Shown: positions 38,349 to 51,164 of the stretch, piece by piece
How the letters are laid out: the number at the start of each line of letters is the position of its first letter
How positions within the stretch are numbered: position 1 is the stretch's first letter
Source of the DNA: Manihot esculenta
Taxonomy: Eukaryota > Streptophyta > Magnoliopsida > Malpighiales > Euphorbiaceae
Direction: 5' to 3'
Assembly (NCBI RefSeq): GCF_001659605.2
Contig: NC_035170.2
Coordinates: forward strand, 3,162,001-3,226,000
DNA: 64,000 bases
Program-made: the position numbers and the translations under genes
The notes under the pieces: model-generated
The model's input: the letters and a program-made list of their open reading frames with translations, nothing else
Database searches by the model: none
Told to the model about the DNA's origin: nothing

Positions 38349-39384
38349 TCAAAGGTCCCCTTGTGGGTCTTCGATTCTTCAGATTCAAAGGTGATGGTTT
38401 GTCTCTCGATTTGGGATATGTGGCATGATGTGGTTGGCCTTCCCTTCTGGTGCTGCTTTGCCTGCCTTTATCCATAAATGATGATTGCCTTAATTCTCAA
38501 GCTGTATTTAGAGCTTTGTCGGCTACTCCTCTATATAAAAATTATTTTTTCTCTACTTTTGCTTATAAATGTCGTCCGAGGAAGAAATGAATAGATATAC
38601 TTTCTTTTCTTCTTTTTTTTCCATCGATGAAAATTCTACCTTCGGCTTTTTCTTTGTGTTTTCTTTTCTTCTCTGAGGATAACTAGATCCATGTGGAGGA
38701 TACCATCATAGTGTATGAAGAGCAACTGAAGGCGGATCTTCATGAAGGTGCAAGCATCTTGCTCAGCTCTGTGTATCGGCTGAGGACTGTAACCAGCCTA
38801 ACTATAATGGTTTTCATTGTCACGGCCCCTGGGAGGGGGGTTCGATTGTGCAAGATTAATTTTGAGGGTCAGGCCAAGAAGGCAGTTGGAGAAACGGTCC
38901 TCTCCATAAGATTTTACCTGGACAGACAATATTTTTCCGGAGGATGAGGTCAAGCAAAAAAGCGAGGGACAGGCTGAGGAGAACCCCTCCGACCGAGTCT
39001 TTGCTAATGACGTGATAGATGTTTAAGAAACACTAATGTAATAGAGACTTCTGAGGAGGGAACTGTAGTCCTCCTTCTTCCCCTGTGACATTTTATAATG
39101 AAAATACATATTTTGCATATCTCTTCACTATTCTTATTAGGTGTTGGTAAGTTCCATATCTGTCCCGTATAATAATCTTGTAATAATTAGCTAAGGGGTT
39201 ATTACCCCATCCAAGCCATGATCCTAGGCATGTGGCCTGGTGGACTCCCGCCTTCCAATCATAAAACACCTTGGAGAAATTTTGCAATAAGGAACCTTCA
39301 CCTAGTCACTCGTCTTGAGACTTTGTCATAAGCCTCACCTCATTGACCTTAATCTTTTATTAACACTTTCATCTTTTGGGGATT

Positions 39385-39693
39385 GGTATACCTATCTTGT
39401 GGCCTGGTATAAATGATTTGATTAGTGGAACCAACGCCTGGATTATGGTCTGGCAAGACCCGCCTTGTGACTGGCCTAGCGGAACCCATCTTGTGGTCTT
39501 GTTCAGTGGGACCAACATCTAGATTGTGATTTGGCGGAACCCGCCTTATGACCTAGTCTAGTGAAATCTGCCTTGTGGCTTTATTTAGTGGGACCAACAA
39601 CAGATTGTGGTCTAGCGGAACCTGCATTGTGACTTGGCCTAACAGAACCCACCTTGTGGCCTGGCCTGGCGGAACCCGCCTTATGGCCTCTTC
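39385..39693. repeat. 27-bp minisatellite in the Tat-like element
   Basis: About ten degenerate units of GGAACCCGCCTTGTGGCCTGG + CCTAGC, for example starting at GGAACCCATCTTGTGG, GGAACCCGCCTTATGA and GGAACCTGCATTGTGA, with GGGACCAAC variants interspersed. It lies between the pol remnant and the 3' LTR, where Tat-type elements carry extra non-coding or ORF sequence. Confidence 0.8.
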
Positions 39694-39903
39694 TTGTCTT
39701 TTTAAACTTTTTAAGGAAGGCAATCCCATCATTCCTTGTCACTGAAGAACACAACATATGAAAAAAAATACCTCATTAACTTGTTATTGATAAAATTTTC
39801 TCAGATTGTAAATATTTCAGAAATGAGGAATGACTTGACCATCTAGCTTAGCCAGCTTATGGAACCCTGGATGAATGACCTTTGAGACCCTAAATGGTCA
39901 TTT

Positions 39904-42900
39904 TCAGTTCTCACCCAACTTACTAGACTCAGCACTGCCACTCGTTACATCTATTCTTTTAAGGACTAGGTCCCCTATATTAAAAGCACACGGTCTGACC
40001 TTACTGTTGAACATTCTGGACATTTTATTTTTGTAAACTGCCATTCTGATTGCAGTCTTTTCTTGTAGAAATTTGGATTGATTCAAATTAAATTGTATTT
40101 CTTCGGGATTTCCTACCATCTCAAGGTGTTGTATCCTGAAGCTGCTTGTTTGGATTTCCACAGGGATTACTGCCTCAGCCTCATATACTGTATGCCGCAT
40201 AGTATATGAGGTAACTCCTCAAGCCAATTGCCCTTGGCTTGATCGAGCCTTTTCTTTAGCCTTGTAGGATAGTCATGTTTGTCACCCCGGTCATTCCATT
40301 GGTCTAGGAGTAATAGATTGAGCTGAACCTCAAGTCAATTTTCTATTTCTTACAGAAGTCTTTAAACCTGGAGCTTGCAAAATGAGTTTCGTTATCAGTG
40401 ATCACTATATTTAAAATTCAAATCAAGTGAAGATATTTTTGCTGACGAAGGAGATCGCTCGTTGGATAGTGATGGATTGTACTGCCTCTGCCTCTGCCCA
40501 CTTGCTGAAATAATCTATTGCTACGATTATGAACTTTCTTAACTTGAATGCCTTATGGAACAGGCCAAGGATGTCTATCCGCACTGAAAAAAGGGTCAGG
40601 GGCTTCCATTTGCTGCTTGCATTTCTCCTAGGGTCCTTGAGATGTTTGCATGTACTTGACATCTTTGACACTTTCGAACAAGATGTTTTGCATCTTGCAT
40701 TATCATCGGCTAGTAATACCCTTATCTGAATGCTTTCCGGGCGATTGTCCGAGCTCCTTCATGGCTCCTGCAATTACCTTTATAGATATCCTTTAAGATT
40801 TCCTAGCCTTCTTTCTCTGTAACACAACGTAGCCATAGCTGTGTCGAGGACCCCCTGTATAACTAACCATTAATTAGTGCATATTTAAAGGACTTTCTTA
40901 TTACCTGTTTGGCTGATAACTCATTGACTTAAAGATCATCTTGTGTTAAAAATTTATATAAGGGCGTCATCCATGATTCTCCCTTTTCTATGGGAAAAGA
41001 TTCTTCCACATCCATAGCTGGAGTGTACAGTTCCTCGAACTGAAGCGGTTGAGTCAGGTGCTATTCACCCGCCACTGCCATCTTGGCTAGAATATTCGAC
41101 TCTTCATTATTGCCTCTGGCCACCTGGCAAAGCTTGCAGCTGCCCTGCCCGTCTTTGATCATCTCTATTAGGAACTGAACCTTTTCCTCGTATTTGACAA
41201 GATTCGGTTCTCGGACTTTAAATTATCCCTGGCACTGACTAACAACCAATTGTGAGTCAATAAAAACAATGGATTTTTGTATACCTAATTCCTTGATAAT
41301 TCTCAGGGATATTATTACAGTCTCGTACTCAGCTATATTGTTAGTGGCATTGAAGGTGAGCTTTGTCGCATACTGAAACTTTATACTAGTTTAATACTGC
41401 AACAGAATCCCAATTTCAAGACCCCCAGCCCTGCAAGCTCCATTTGCCCAAACTTTTCACTCCTTTATGGTTGATTCATGGGACTACGAAGGATCTGACA
41501 GCAGAGTCATTTTCGCGACAAAATTGACTGGTATCTAGGCTTTCATGGCCTTTTGAAAAATATACCTGATATCATAAGCCAACAATGTTATCACCTAGGT
41601 GTATAATCGCTCTGATAGCTCTGGCCTATGTAGAACCTTTTGCAGAGGATAATCTATTCTGACTTCTATGGTGTGTGACTTGAAGTATAGTCGTAGCTTT
41701 GTGGCTGACATTAGGACTGCAAATGCCAACTTTTCGAGAGGAGGATAATTCAGCTCGGATGCCTTCAAAACTTGACTGGCATAATATACTGGGCTTTGTT
41801 CTCCATTATTTTCACGAACGAGTACCGAGTAAACTATTTTTTGTGTCATAGACAAGTATAGAAATAAAACTTCACCTTCGACAAGCGGGCTTCACAACGG
41901 AGGAAATGATAAAAAGGTTTTTAGACTTTCAAAAGCCTCTCCACATTCAACCCTCCCATTCAAATTACCTTTGTCTTTTAAGGTTTTAAAAAATGGGAGA
42001 CACCTTCTGGATGAGTATGATATGAAATGACCTAGGGCAGTGAATCGCTCGTTCAACCTTTATAGTTCATTAATGGTTTTGGGTGTTTTTATGTTTTGGA
42101 TGGAGTTGATCTTCTCAGAGTTTACCTTTATGCCTCTTTCTGAGATTATATACCCCAGAAACCTCTCAGCTTTAATCCCGGAGGTACATTTTTCATGGTT
42201 CAGCTTCATATCTCCCGTGTCTAGTACGTCAAAGACTTTCCGGATATCTTCTAGATAGTCTTTCAAGGATCGACTATTTACTACCATGTTATCTATGTAC
42301 ACTTCAACTATTGACCCCACCATGTCTTTAAAGATTCCTTATATAAGCCTTTAGTAAGTCGCCCTGCGTTTTTTAATCCAAATGACATTACCTTATAGCA
42401 ATAAACTGCTTCATCTATTGTGAACACAGTCTTCTTTACATTCTCGGTGTCCATCACAATTTGCTAGTAACCTGAAATGGCATCAAGAAAGGAAATTACT
42501 GTATGACCTAAGGTCGAGCCTACTAAACAGGTAATGATCTTTTGGACATGTTTTATTTAGGTCAATAAAATCCATGCACATTCTCCATTTTTCGTTAGCT
42601 TTTTTCATTAGGACCACATTAGCGAGCCATGTGAGATATTGGACTTTTTTTATTAACCCTGCACTCAAAAGCTTGTCAACCTCTTCTTTGATCACTTGTT
42701 GTCTCTCTGGTGCAAATCTTCTTTTCTTTTATTGGACCGATTTAACGGTTTTGTCAACAAATAAATTATGGGTGATGAGAGCCGGATCCACACCTATTAC
42801 ATCTTTGGAGACCAAGCGAAAGTCGTTACTCAATTCTTTATCAACTATATTAAATTAGTTTTTATTTCACCAGTTAACGTAGTATCGAACCATACCTTTT

Positions 42901-43198
42901 GTTCTTTACCTAGTTGGGTCTCCTCTACCGGGTTTGCTGGCTCTGGCTTTACGTGGGATTCCAACTTCTTCAGCAAGTCGATGGACATTGATGCTTTCTC
43001 GAGGTTTTTTATTGGGTTTCCATAACCTTTTTTAGCCAACCTCTAATTGCCTCATACTACGGCTGTTCCTCCTAGAGCTAATAGCTTAAGACATATAGCA
43101 CATTGTATGCAAATAGGATATCTACTACCGTGAATTTTATGTACAACTCTTGCCTATACTTTTCATCACTCAGCAGTACGAGGAGGTTGATGGTGCCC
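39904..43198 (-). pseudogene. pol remnant of the Tat-like element (RT, RNase H, integrase)
   Basis: Decayed polyprotein in several frames. In minus-strand order: end of protease (about 43198-43095), RT start with WLANVVLMKKANEKWRMCMDF (42695-42483), RT core with YIDNMVVNS (42323-42060), RNase H with YYASQVL and KLRLYFKSHTIEVR (41855-41595), integrase with AIDYFSKWAEAEA (40671-40423), and the integrase C-terminal region with FNIGDLVLKR (40200-39904). The catalytic pair is Asp-Asn instead of Asp-Asp. Stops and frameshifts separate every block, so it cannot make an active enzyme. Confidence 0.85.
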
Positions 43199-43795
43199 TG
43201 TAATACCCGGCTAGATTCCGGCATCGGAATCCCTACCTTCCGGCGGAACCTCCGTTGGAATCTGGAATTTCTGAAGATGCCAGAGGCTCTAAAGAGGTAA
43301 AATGTGTTTCTAAAAGGTTTTTACTGATTTCATGGTTTTAAATGAAAAAGAATTGAGTTTTAAAAAGAAAAGACCAAGGAGGCATTTGCCAGGTTCGGCC
43401 GCCGAAAGTGAAGTTCGGCCGCCGAACATGGAAAGGCTTCGGGAGCGCCTTTGGCCTCCGAAAGTCTTATTTGAACGAGCCAAGGTTCGGCCGCCGAAAG
43501 TCAAGTTCGGCTGCCGAACATGCATGAGTTTAGGTGGCACATTAGGCTGCCGAAGGTCTTCGACCAGGCCACCTATAAAGGGCCCTCAGATCGGAAATGG
43601 GCGAGTTTTCTCCCCATTCTAGAGCTCAGGTGAGTTTTTGTCCTCCCTTGGCCGTTTTCATGTTTTTCTTCATCTCCTTCATGTTTTCATGAGTTCCATG
43701 GTTATTTTGAAGAGTTTTCAAGCTTAGATCAAGTTTTGGGAGCTTGGAGCTTTTGGAGCTTGGATTCTCCACACCTCCGAGTTAGACATCACGCA
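43199..43795 (+). repeat. Element A 5' LTR, first part
   Basis: Matches the start of the 3' LTR at 57757-58354 with roughly twenty differences. Contains TTCGGC-N-GCCGAA dyads at 43394, 43414, 43486 and 43506. Interrupted after ACGCA (43791-43795) by Element B. Confidence 0.9.
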
Positions 43796-45972
43796 TGTAA
43801 CGACCCCAAAATGGACCGTCACCGGCGCTAGGATTCAGGTCGGCTTAAGGCCGCCAGAACCCGTAGCAAGCCTGCTATACTCTCTGAGTACCTGTAAACC
43901 TCATACATGATCATACATTTTCTGTGAAACATAAACTCTTTTCTGAACCAAGGCTTAACCTGTGCATGCACTATCTCTGTACTCTGTACTCATGTACTCT
44001 GTACTCTGTATCCCTGACTAGAGCTTGCTCTAGATGGGTTAACTCATACCTGTTAAGCCTAGTTTTCACATACAAGAAAACATACATACATATACAGATC
44101 ATGTACAAAACATACATCACTAGGTCAAGCAACAACTATTACATCTCTTTAATATTACATGTCCACTCTAAGCTATTACAGATCTCTTTACTTTTCTTGT
44201 ACTCTGCTGGACTGTCCCTGTACACTGTACACTGAACCTGCAAAACTGGGGTTAAGGGAGTGGGATGAGCTCTATAGCCCAGTGAGTCGAACAGTAAAAC
44301 ATCTCAGTAAAATATGATCTCATGGAATGCACCATATCACAGACAAGCCACATCAAGAGTAAACCTGTCACCACATAGTCCCAGTAACTCTGTGCCAGGG
44401 CGTAGAATCGAGCACCTGGTCTTCCTGTCATATATGTATATGTGTATATAACACCTGTGTACTTACCATTGCCAGGGCGTAGTCAAAGGCTCCTGGACTT
44501 TACTATATACCTGCCAGGGCGTAGTCAAAGGCTCCTGGACTTCTCTATACCTGCCAGGGCGTAGTCAAAGGCTCCTGGACTTCCTGTCTGAGACTATTGG
44601 ATCATTCAGCATTCACTCACATCACCAATTAACGATGCAATGCAACATATTCGTGAATACTAATGCAAGCAACCTATGGCATAAACATGATGCATGAGAT
44701 ATGCTAAAAGCAGTTTGTGGTTCAATTAAAAGTCATCAGTTTAGTTCCACTCACCTCTGGCTATATTGACTGACTAATTCTGCAGGCTCTGAACCTCTGG
44801 AGCAGTACTCACTGCTGCTCTCTCTGGTTCCTCTGGTCTGTACCTATACAGATGGACTCAAATGAGGGACCAAACAAACGTAGAAATAACTCTCCTAAAC
44901 TGCCCCAAGAATCCCCTTAAACTCACTCAACTATCCCTGCAAAGCATGCAAAAGAAAGCTGGACAGGACACTTTCGGCGGCAGGTTCGGCGGCCGAATGT
45001 CCTTTCCAGAGACGAAACTCAAGTACCTTCGGCGGCACCTTCGGCGGCCGAATCCCCCAAACAGAGCCGAACATGCAAAAACACTCGGGGGCAAGCTGTG
45101 GCAATTAAGCCACCATGCAAGAGGTTCGGCGGCCGAATGAACCTTCGGCTGCCGAACCTGAGTTCCTCCAGAACTCAGCTTCAACGGCAAACCATCTTCT
45201 CCTTCCCTTCAACCACTCAAACCAGATATACTCCAACTCCTCAACACACATATACTCACGTATATGATCACAGGGGTCCAAAACTATCTAATAACCCCAA
45301 ACACCAAATCAAACATAACGCAGAAACATGTATACATGCATAACTCATCAAAACCACTCCTTCTCACTTAAACATGCAGCTCTCTCCCTTAACTTCCATA
45401 AAACCTTCAGAAAACACATAAACAGGTTCAAGAGCGTTACTTACCTCCTGTAACAAGAAGATGAACACTCTGAACAAGGGAAACGGATTAACTCTCCTCA
45501 AACTCCGCAAACCCTCACACTCGCACAAACGTAGCTTTTTGCTTCAACACATTCACAACCTCAACATATTCTGCATGAGCTGCTTACCCTCAGCAAATAA
45601 ACCAAGGGAGACGTGGCCAACTTCTGGACATGGTCCGGTGATAACACCTGGCCACAATGCTGACTAAGGGATACATACCTACTGACCAAGCAACTCAGCG
45701 TCGGCTGCCAAAGCGCATGCAAATCCATGCAACATTCGGGGGCCGAACTTACCTTCGGAAGCCGAACACTTTCGGCGGCCGAACTTACCTTCGGCGGCCG
45801 AACTTGGCTCAACTACCTTAGGTCCTTTCAACTCAAAACTCACTTCTATTACTCTAACACAAATCACACTACTTTAGTAAACCATAAATCCTACCTGGTT
45901 TATAGAATTTCGACACCCCGGATTCCACCAACTAACAGGAATTTCGGTGCCGGACTTTAGCCGGGTATTACA
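43796..45972 (-). repeat. Element B 3' LTR
   Basis: 2177 bp, TGTAAC...ATTACA on the plus strand. Contains four copies of a GCCAGGGCGTAG repeat (about 44393-44583) and two clusters of TTCGGC-N-GCCGAA dyads (44973-45156 and 45735-45802). Confidence 0.97.
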
Positions 45973-46009
45973 TTCTCCCCTCCTTAAGAACATTCGTCCT
46001 CGGATGTTC
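45973..46009 (-). promoter_or_regulatory. Element B polypurine tract and adjacent hairpin
   Basis: The purine tract is 45973-45985 (minus AAGGAGGGGAGAA), the primer for second-strand synthesis. Next to it GAACATTCG (45988-45996), a four-base loop and CGGATGTTC (46001-46009) form a 9-bp stem with one mismatch or wobble. Confidence 0.75.
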
Positions 46010-46050
46010 CTAAAATAAACAACAATGACAACAAAAGGAGGAAACAAACC

Positions 46051-49000
46051 TCAAAAGAGATATGGATACTGCTGGAGCATAGACTCTCGCGTCTCCCAGG
46101 TGCACTCTTCTAGATTATGGTGGTTCCATAGAACTTTCACCATCGGAATCTCCTTGTTCCTTAGCTGTCTGATCTGCGTGTCCAGAATCCGCACTGGCTG
46201 CTCTATATAGGTGAGATCCGTATGAATCTCCACCTCAGGCTCACTCAGAACCTGATTCGGATCTGACACAAACTGTCGTAGCATAGAAACATGAAATACC
46301 GGGTGAATTCTCTCCAGAGAAGCAGGTAAATCCAGCTTATACGACACATTTTCGATCCTCTGCAACACTTCAAAGGGTCCAATGTACCGTGGAGCCAATT
46401 TACCTTTCTTGCCAAAACGAACCACTCCTTTCATTGGAGACACTTTCAGCAATACCCAATTACCCTCTTGAAATTCTAACTGTTTTCTGCGAACGTCTGC
46501 ATAACTTTTCTGCCTACTCTGAGCTGTTCTGATTTTCTCTCTGATCATGGGCACCATTCTACTGGTAATGTCTACTAACTCTGGCCCTGCAAGAGCCTTC
46601 TCTCCTACCTCTTCCCAGCAAACAGGGGATCTGCACTTCCTCCCATACAAAGCTTCATAAGGAGCCATCCCGATGCTCGCATGATGGCTGTTATTGTAGG
46701 CAAACTCCACCAAAGGTAGATGCTGCCTCCAAGAACCGCCAAAGTCTAACACACATAGTCAAAGCATATCTTCTATGGTCTGGATGGTCCTTTCTGACTG
46801 TCCATCAGTCTGTGGGTGGAAAGCAGTACTAAAATCTAATCTCGTGCCCATCGCACTTTGCAGACTCCGCCAAAAGCGGGAGGTAAACTGAGGTCCTCTG
46901 TCTGAAACTATAGACACTGGAACTCCATGTAATCTCACTATCTCATCCAGATAGACCTGTGCCAACTTATCCACAGAATAGTTACTCCGTACTGGAAGAA
47001 AATGAGCAGATTTCGTGAGTCTGTCCACAATCACCCATATCGAGTCTATCCTGTTGGACGCTACTGGTAAACCCACTACAAAATCCATGGCTATGTTCTC
47101 CCATTTCCACTCTGGAATCGGTAATGGGTTAAGCATTCCGGCTGGTTTCTGATGCTCTAATTTCACCCTCTGACAAACCTCACAGGCTGTCACGAACTGC
47201 GCCACTTCTTTCTTCATAGCTGGCCACCAATAGACCCTTTTCAGATCCTGATACATCTTGGTGGTTCCTGGGTGAACACTATACCTCGCATTATGAGCTT
47301 CCCTCATAATGTCTTCCTTCACACTGCCCCTATCTGGTACACAAAGTCGACTCCCATAGCGAAGGATCCCTTTGCTGTCAAATCTGAATTCTACACCATT
47401 GCCTGACTGAACAGTCCTGGCAATTTTCATCAACTCAGGGTCCTCATGCTGTCTCTGAGCTATCTGCTCCAGAAACACAGGTGTCACTCTCATCTGTGCT
47501 ATTAACGCACCTGTACCAGACAACTCTAGCTGTAAGCCCTCATCAAAGAGCTTATAAAGCTCCATCACAACTGGTCTCCGCTCTGCTGCTATATGGGATA
47601 AACTGCCTAGTGACTTCCGGCTTAGGGCGTCTGCGACAACATTCGCCTTACCCGGATGATACTGGATTTTACAATCATAATCACTGAGCAATTCGACCCA
47701 CCTTCTCTGCCGCAAATTCAGCTCTCTCTGACTTAAGATGTACTGTAAACTCTTGTGATCGGTGAAGATCTCGCATTTAACCCCGTAGAGGTAATGCCGC
47801 CACATCTTAAGTGCAAAGATAACTGCTGCCATCTCTAGGTCATGGGTAGGGTAATTCAACTCGTGCTTCTTCAACTGTCTAGAAGCATAAGCTATTACTT
47901 TATCACTCTGCATCAATACACAACCCAATCCCACTCGAGATGCATCACAGAACACTGTGAACTCGTCATTACTGACAGGCAGAGCTAACACTGGTGCTGT
48001 TGTCAATCTCCTCTTGAGCTCCTCAAAGCTCTCTTCACACTGGTCTGACCAGATAAACGTCTGGTTCTTCTGCGTCAATTTGGTCATAGGAGCTGCTATC
48101 TTTGAGAAGTTCTGAACGAACCTCCTGTAGTAACCTGCCAGTCCCAGAAAGCTTTTAATCTCAGTCACTGTCGTGGGTCTGGGCCAGTTAGCTACAGCCT
48201 CGATCTTCTTGGGGTCTACCTCAATACCCTCTGCTGATACCACATGTCCCAAGAAGGCAATGCTCCGTAACCAAAACTCACACTTCGAGAACTTGGCATA
48301 TAAACCATGTTCTCTCAGTGTCTGCAGAATGATCCTCAGATGCTGGGCATGCTCCTCTGCATCTCTGGAATACACTAAGATATCATCGATAAATACAATG
48401 ACAAAGTGATCCAGAAACTCACTGAATACTCTATTCATGAGATCCATAAATGCTGCAGGGGCGTTAGTCAACCCGAACGGCATCACTAAGAACTCATAAT
48501 GCCCATATCTGGTCCAGAAAGCTGTTTTAGGCACATCTGCCTCTTTGACTCTCAACTGATGATACCCAGATCTCAGATCTATTTTCGAGAAACAACCTGC
48601 TCCAGCTAGCTAGTCAAATAGATCATCAATCCGAGGTAAGGGATACCTATTCTTGATAGTGACCTTGTTCAACTGTCTGTAGTCGATACAAAGTCTAAGG
48701 GATCCATCCTTCTTTCTGACAAAGAGCACTGGAGCACCCCAAGGTGAGGTACTAGGGCGGATGAAACCCTTATCTACCAAGTCCTGCAACTGTTCTTTCA
48801 ACTCTGTTAACTCAGCTGGCGCCATCCTGTAGGGAGGAATAGAGATAGGTCTGGTACCTGGCAGTAATTCAATTTCAAACCCTATCTCCCTATCAGGTGG
48901 TAGTCCTGGCAAATCGTCTGGGAACACATTGAGAAACTCTCGAACTACTGGTACTGTGGCTGGTTCCCTCACCTGACTGTCTAGCTCTCTCATATGAGCT

Positions 49001-49476
49001 AGAAACCCCTGACAACCCCTCCTAAGCAAACGACGAGCCTGAAGGGCTGAAATCAGACCTCTGGGTGTACCTCTCCTGTCTCCTCTGAAGACACACTCTG
49101 ACCCATCCTGGTCTCTGAGACTCACTAGTTTCTCTCGACAGTCCAACGTAGCACTATATGTAGATAACCAATCCATCCCTAGAATGACATCAAAATCCGT
49201 CAAATCTAGAACCACAAGGTCAGCTGGAAGGTATCTACCCTCAATAAACACTGGACTGAAACGACAGACTGACACTGACACTGCCACTGATGGGTCACAT
49301 CTAGGTCCACTGACCCAGAGAGGATACTCTAACTCAGAACTGATCAAACCCAATCGCTCTATGGCTCTCGAAGCAATAAAGGAATGAGAAGCACCGGGGT
49401 CCATCAAAGCATACACATCTGAACACCCAATGATGAGCTTACCTGACACCACTGTGTTCGACGTGTTAGCCTCCTC
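46051..49476 (-). pseudogene. Element B pol region: protease, RT, RNase H, integrase, chromodomain
   Basis: Continues the gag frame after a stop. The minus strand reads protease with DPGASHSFI (a variant of the D-S/T-G motif) at about 49400, RT with FIDDILVYS holding the Asp-Asp pair at about 48380, RNase H with CDASRVGLG at about 47950, integrase with its H-C zinc segment (HPGTTKMY ... CEVCQR) at about 47270-47160 and the D-D-E core ([17 protein letters not shown]), and a chromodomain-like end (VRILDTQIRQLRNKEIPMVK ... TWETRE). Stops interrupt the frame at 48610-48612 (TAG, within RT) and 46759-46761 (TGA, within integrase) without a frameshift. All catalytic residues I could check are otherwise present. 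Confidence 0.93.
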
Positions 49477-50943
49477 CTATGTCACTGTGAAAATCCGTGC
49501 TGGGGCTACCGGATTTCCACCTCGGGAACCTGCTGCTGAAGTAGAGGCTACCCCTCTCCCTCTACCTCTGCCACTAGTCTGAGGCATGACTGGAGCTGCT
49601 GGCCGTACAACTGGCTGTACCACACTGCCTGAACTCATCTGCTGGAATGGTGCAAAAGTCATCTGCGGACAATCCCGAGCAATATGCCCTTCCTGTCCAC
49701 AGCGAAAACAAGCTGTAGATCCCAACCGACAAACTCCTCCATGTGGTTTTCCGCATCGTCTACAGACTGGAGCTGTGCCAGAGCTTGCGCCACTACCTAT
49801 TCCCAGACCTGACTTGACTTTACTCCAGAACCCTTTCCTTGTTCCTTTCGCTCTATCCCATCTTTTACTGCTTGGTGTGGGGGCTTTAGAACCCGAAGCC
49901 TGTGCCTTTGACTGTTTCTGAATATTGGCACTAGCTTCCATTTTCCTGGCTGCGTCTACTATGGTATGGAAACTCTCCTTTTCTGCTGGAAGAATCAAGG
50001 AAGCATACCTAGGATGCAGTCTCATAGTATATCTCCTTGCTTTCTTCTGATCAGTATCATAGGCTTGACCCACATACTGGAGCAGATCCAGGAACTTATC
50101 TGTGAATTCATCAACACTCATCTCATCTGTCTGTCTTAACTGTTCAAATTCAATTACTTTCATCTCCCTCGAACTGTCAGGAAAAGCCCACCCTGCAAAC
50201 TCATTGGCGAACTCTCCCCATGACATGCTGTCCATTCTAGGCTCCACATAATGCTTAAACCATTCTCTGGCTTTCTTGCATTTTAATGTGAAACCTGCCA
50301 TCTCAATGGCTCTCCTATCATCTGCTCCCAATTCACTAGTTATCATCCTAACTGCTCTGAGGTAATCAAATGGATCATCTCCCGTGTTGTATTTAGGAGC
50401 ATCCAATTTCAAGTATTCCGTCATTTGGACTTTACCTCCAGATAAGCTAGGTTCATGTCTGTCAACAACAGGGGCTACTGGTTCTGGTGGCAGTACTGGT
50501 TCATTTGGCTCTAGGTGTGCTGCACTTGGATGGGTAGGGGAAGAGGGATACATAGGATATGGTGGATAATAAGGATAAGGCATATAAGGAGGATATGGCA
50601 CAAAACTCGAGTACTCCGACATACCTCCCATCGGATACTCTGGATAGCCAAAACCTGAGGTCTGAGCACCTCCCTGCGACTCTCCCATACCTTCCTCAAA
50701 ACTGCCTATACCCATGCTGTCATCTCTAGACTGATCAATCTCCATAGCTTCCCTCCTTTCCTCTGATCCTCCCCTAGCTATTCCTCTTCTGCTCTCGTCG
50801 ACAGACCTTCTAGGGTCTATTGACGTACCTTCCCTGCTAGATCTCTGAGACCTTGCCCTTGGCAAAGCAGGAGGACGAGCAGCTGGTCTCTCATTCTCTG
50901 GTGGGACTCCAGTCAATCGAGCTGATCGACGAGTTCCTCGCAT
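49477..50943 (-). CDS. Element B gag (capsid and zinc knuckle)
   Basis: 488 residues starting MRGTRRSARLTG; this start is chosen because the related gag of Element A begins with the matching MRGARRS. An N-terminal Arg/Pro-rich and then Tyr/Pro-rich region leads into the retrotransposon gag core (about residues 200-330, AREWFKHYVEPRM, WGEFANEFAGWAFP, LRQTDEMSVDEF). A CCHC zinc knuckle follows (CFRCGQEGHIARDC), with an additional Cys-rich CRRCGKPHGGVC just before it. The frame ends at a TAG at 49477-49479. Pol continues in the same frame beyond it, so that stop lies at the gag-pol junction and may be a mutation or a programmed readthrough site. Confidence 0.9.
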   Translation of the reverse strand: MRGTRRSARLTGVPPENERPAARPPALPRARSQRSSREGTSIDPRRSVDESRRGIARGGSEERREAMEIDQSRDDSMGIGSFEEGMGESQGGAQTSGFGYPEYPMGGMSEYSSFVPYPPYMPYPYYPPYPMYPSSPTHPSAAHLEPNEPVLPPEPVAPVVDRHEPSLSGGKVQMTEYLKLDAPKYNTGDDPFDYLRAVRMITSELGADDRRAIEMAGFTLKCKKAREWFKHYVEPRMDSMSWGEFANEFAGWAFPDSSREMKVIEFEQLRQTDEMSVDEFTDKFLDLLQYVGQAYDTDQKKARRYTMRLHPRYASLILPAEKESFHTIVDAARKMEASANIQKQSKAQASGSKAPTPSSKRWDRAKGTRKGFWSKVKSGLGIGSGASSGTAPVCRRCGKPHGGVCRLGSTACFRCGQEGHIARDCPQMTFAPFQQMSSGSVVQPVVRPAAPVMPQTSGRGRGRGVASTSAAGSRGGNPVAPARIFTVT

Positions 50944-51149
50944 CTTTACTCTGGAAACACAACATATAACATAGCACTTTAGCACATAAACATCACATAG
51001 CACTCATACACATGCACCACTCATGGCATATCATAACAGATAGGACTCAAGACCCTATCCTAGTGGATATGATTTCCTATTGTGCTTGACCACTTCTAAC
51101 CTGTCTGAGCCCAACACTGACTCTATAGGTCCGATCATGTGAACCTAGG

Positions 51150-51161
51150 GCTCTGATACCA
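51150..51161 (-). promoter_or_regulatory. Element B primer-binding site
   Basis: Minus-strand TGGTATCAGAGC, complementary to the 3' end of initiator tRNA-Met, three bases from the LTR end. Confidence 0.92.
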
Positions 51162-51164
51162 ATC

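Noticed and set aside
38253..38947. Plus-strand frames near the Tat-like 3' LTR
   Set aside because: They are antisense to the element and lie over LTR and 3' non-coding sequence.
43310..43622. Open frames on both strands of the LTRs encoding repeated FGGR/SAAE-type peptides (also near 44862-45190, 45561-45867, 53673-54023, 58681-59055)
   Set aside because: They come from the GC-rich TTCGGC-N-GCCGAA dyads being translated in any frame. They lie in LTRs, lack conserved starts and appear on both strands.
44393..44583. Possible CRISPR-like array of GCCAGGGCGTAG repeats
   Set aside because: Repeats are inside a plant LTR, with near-identical rather than unique spacers. It is an LTR minisatellite.
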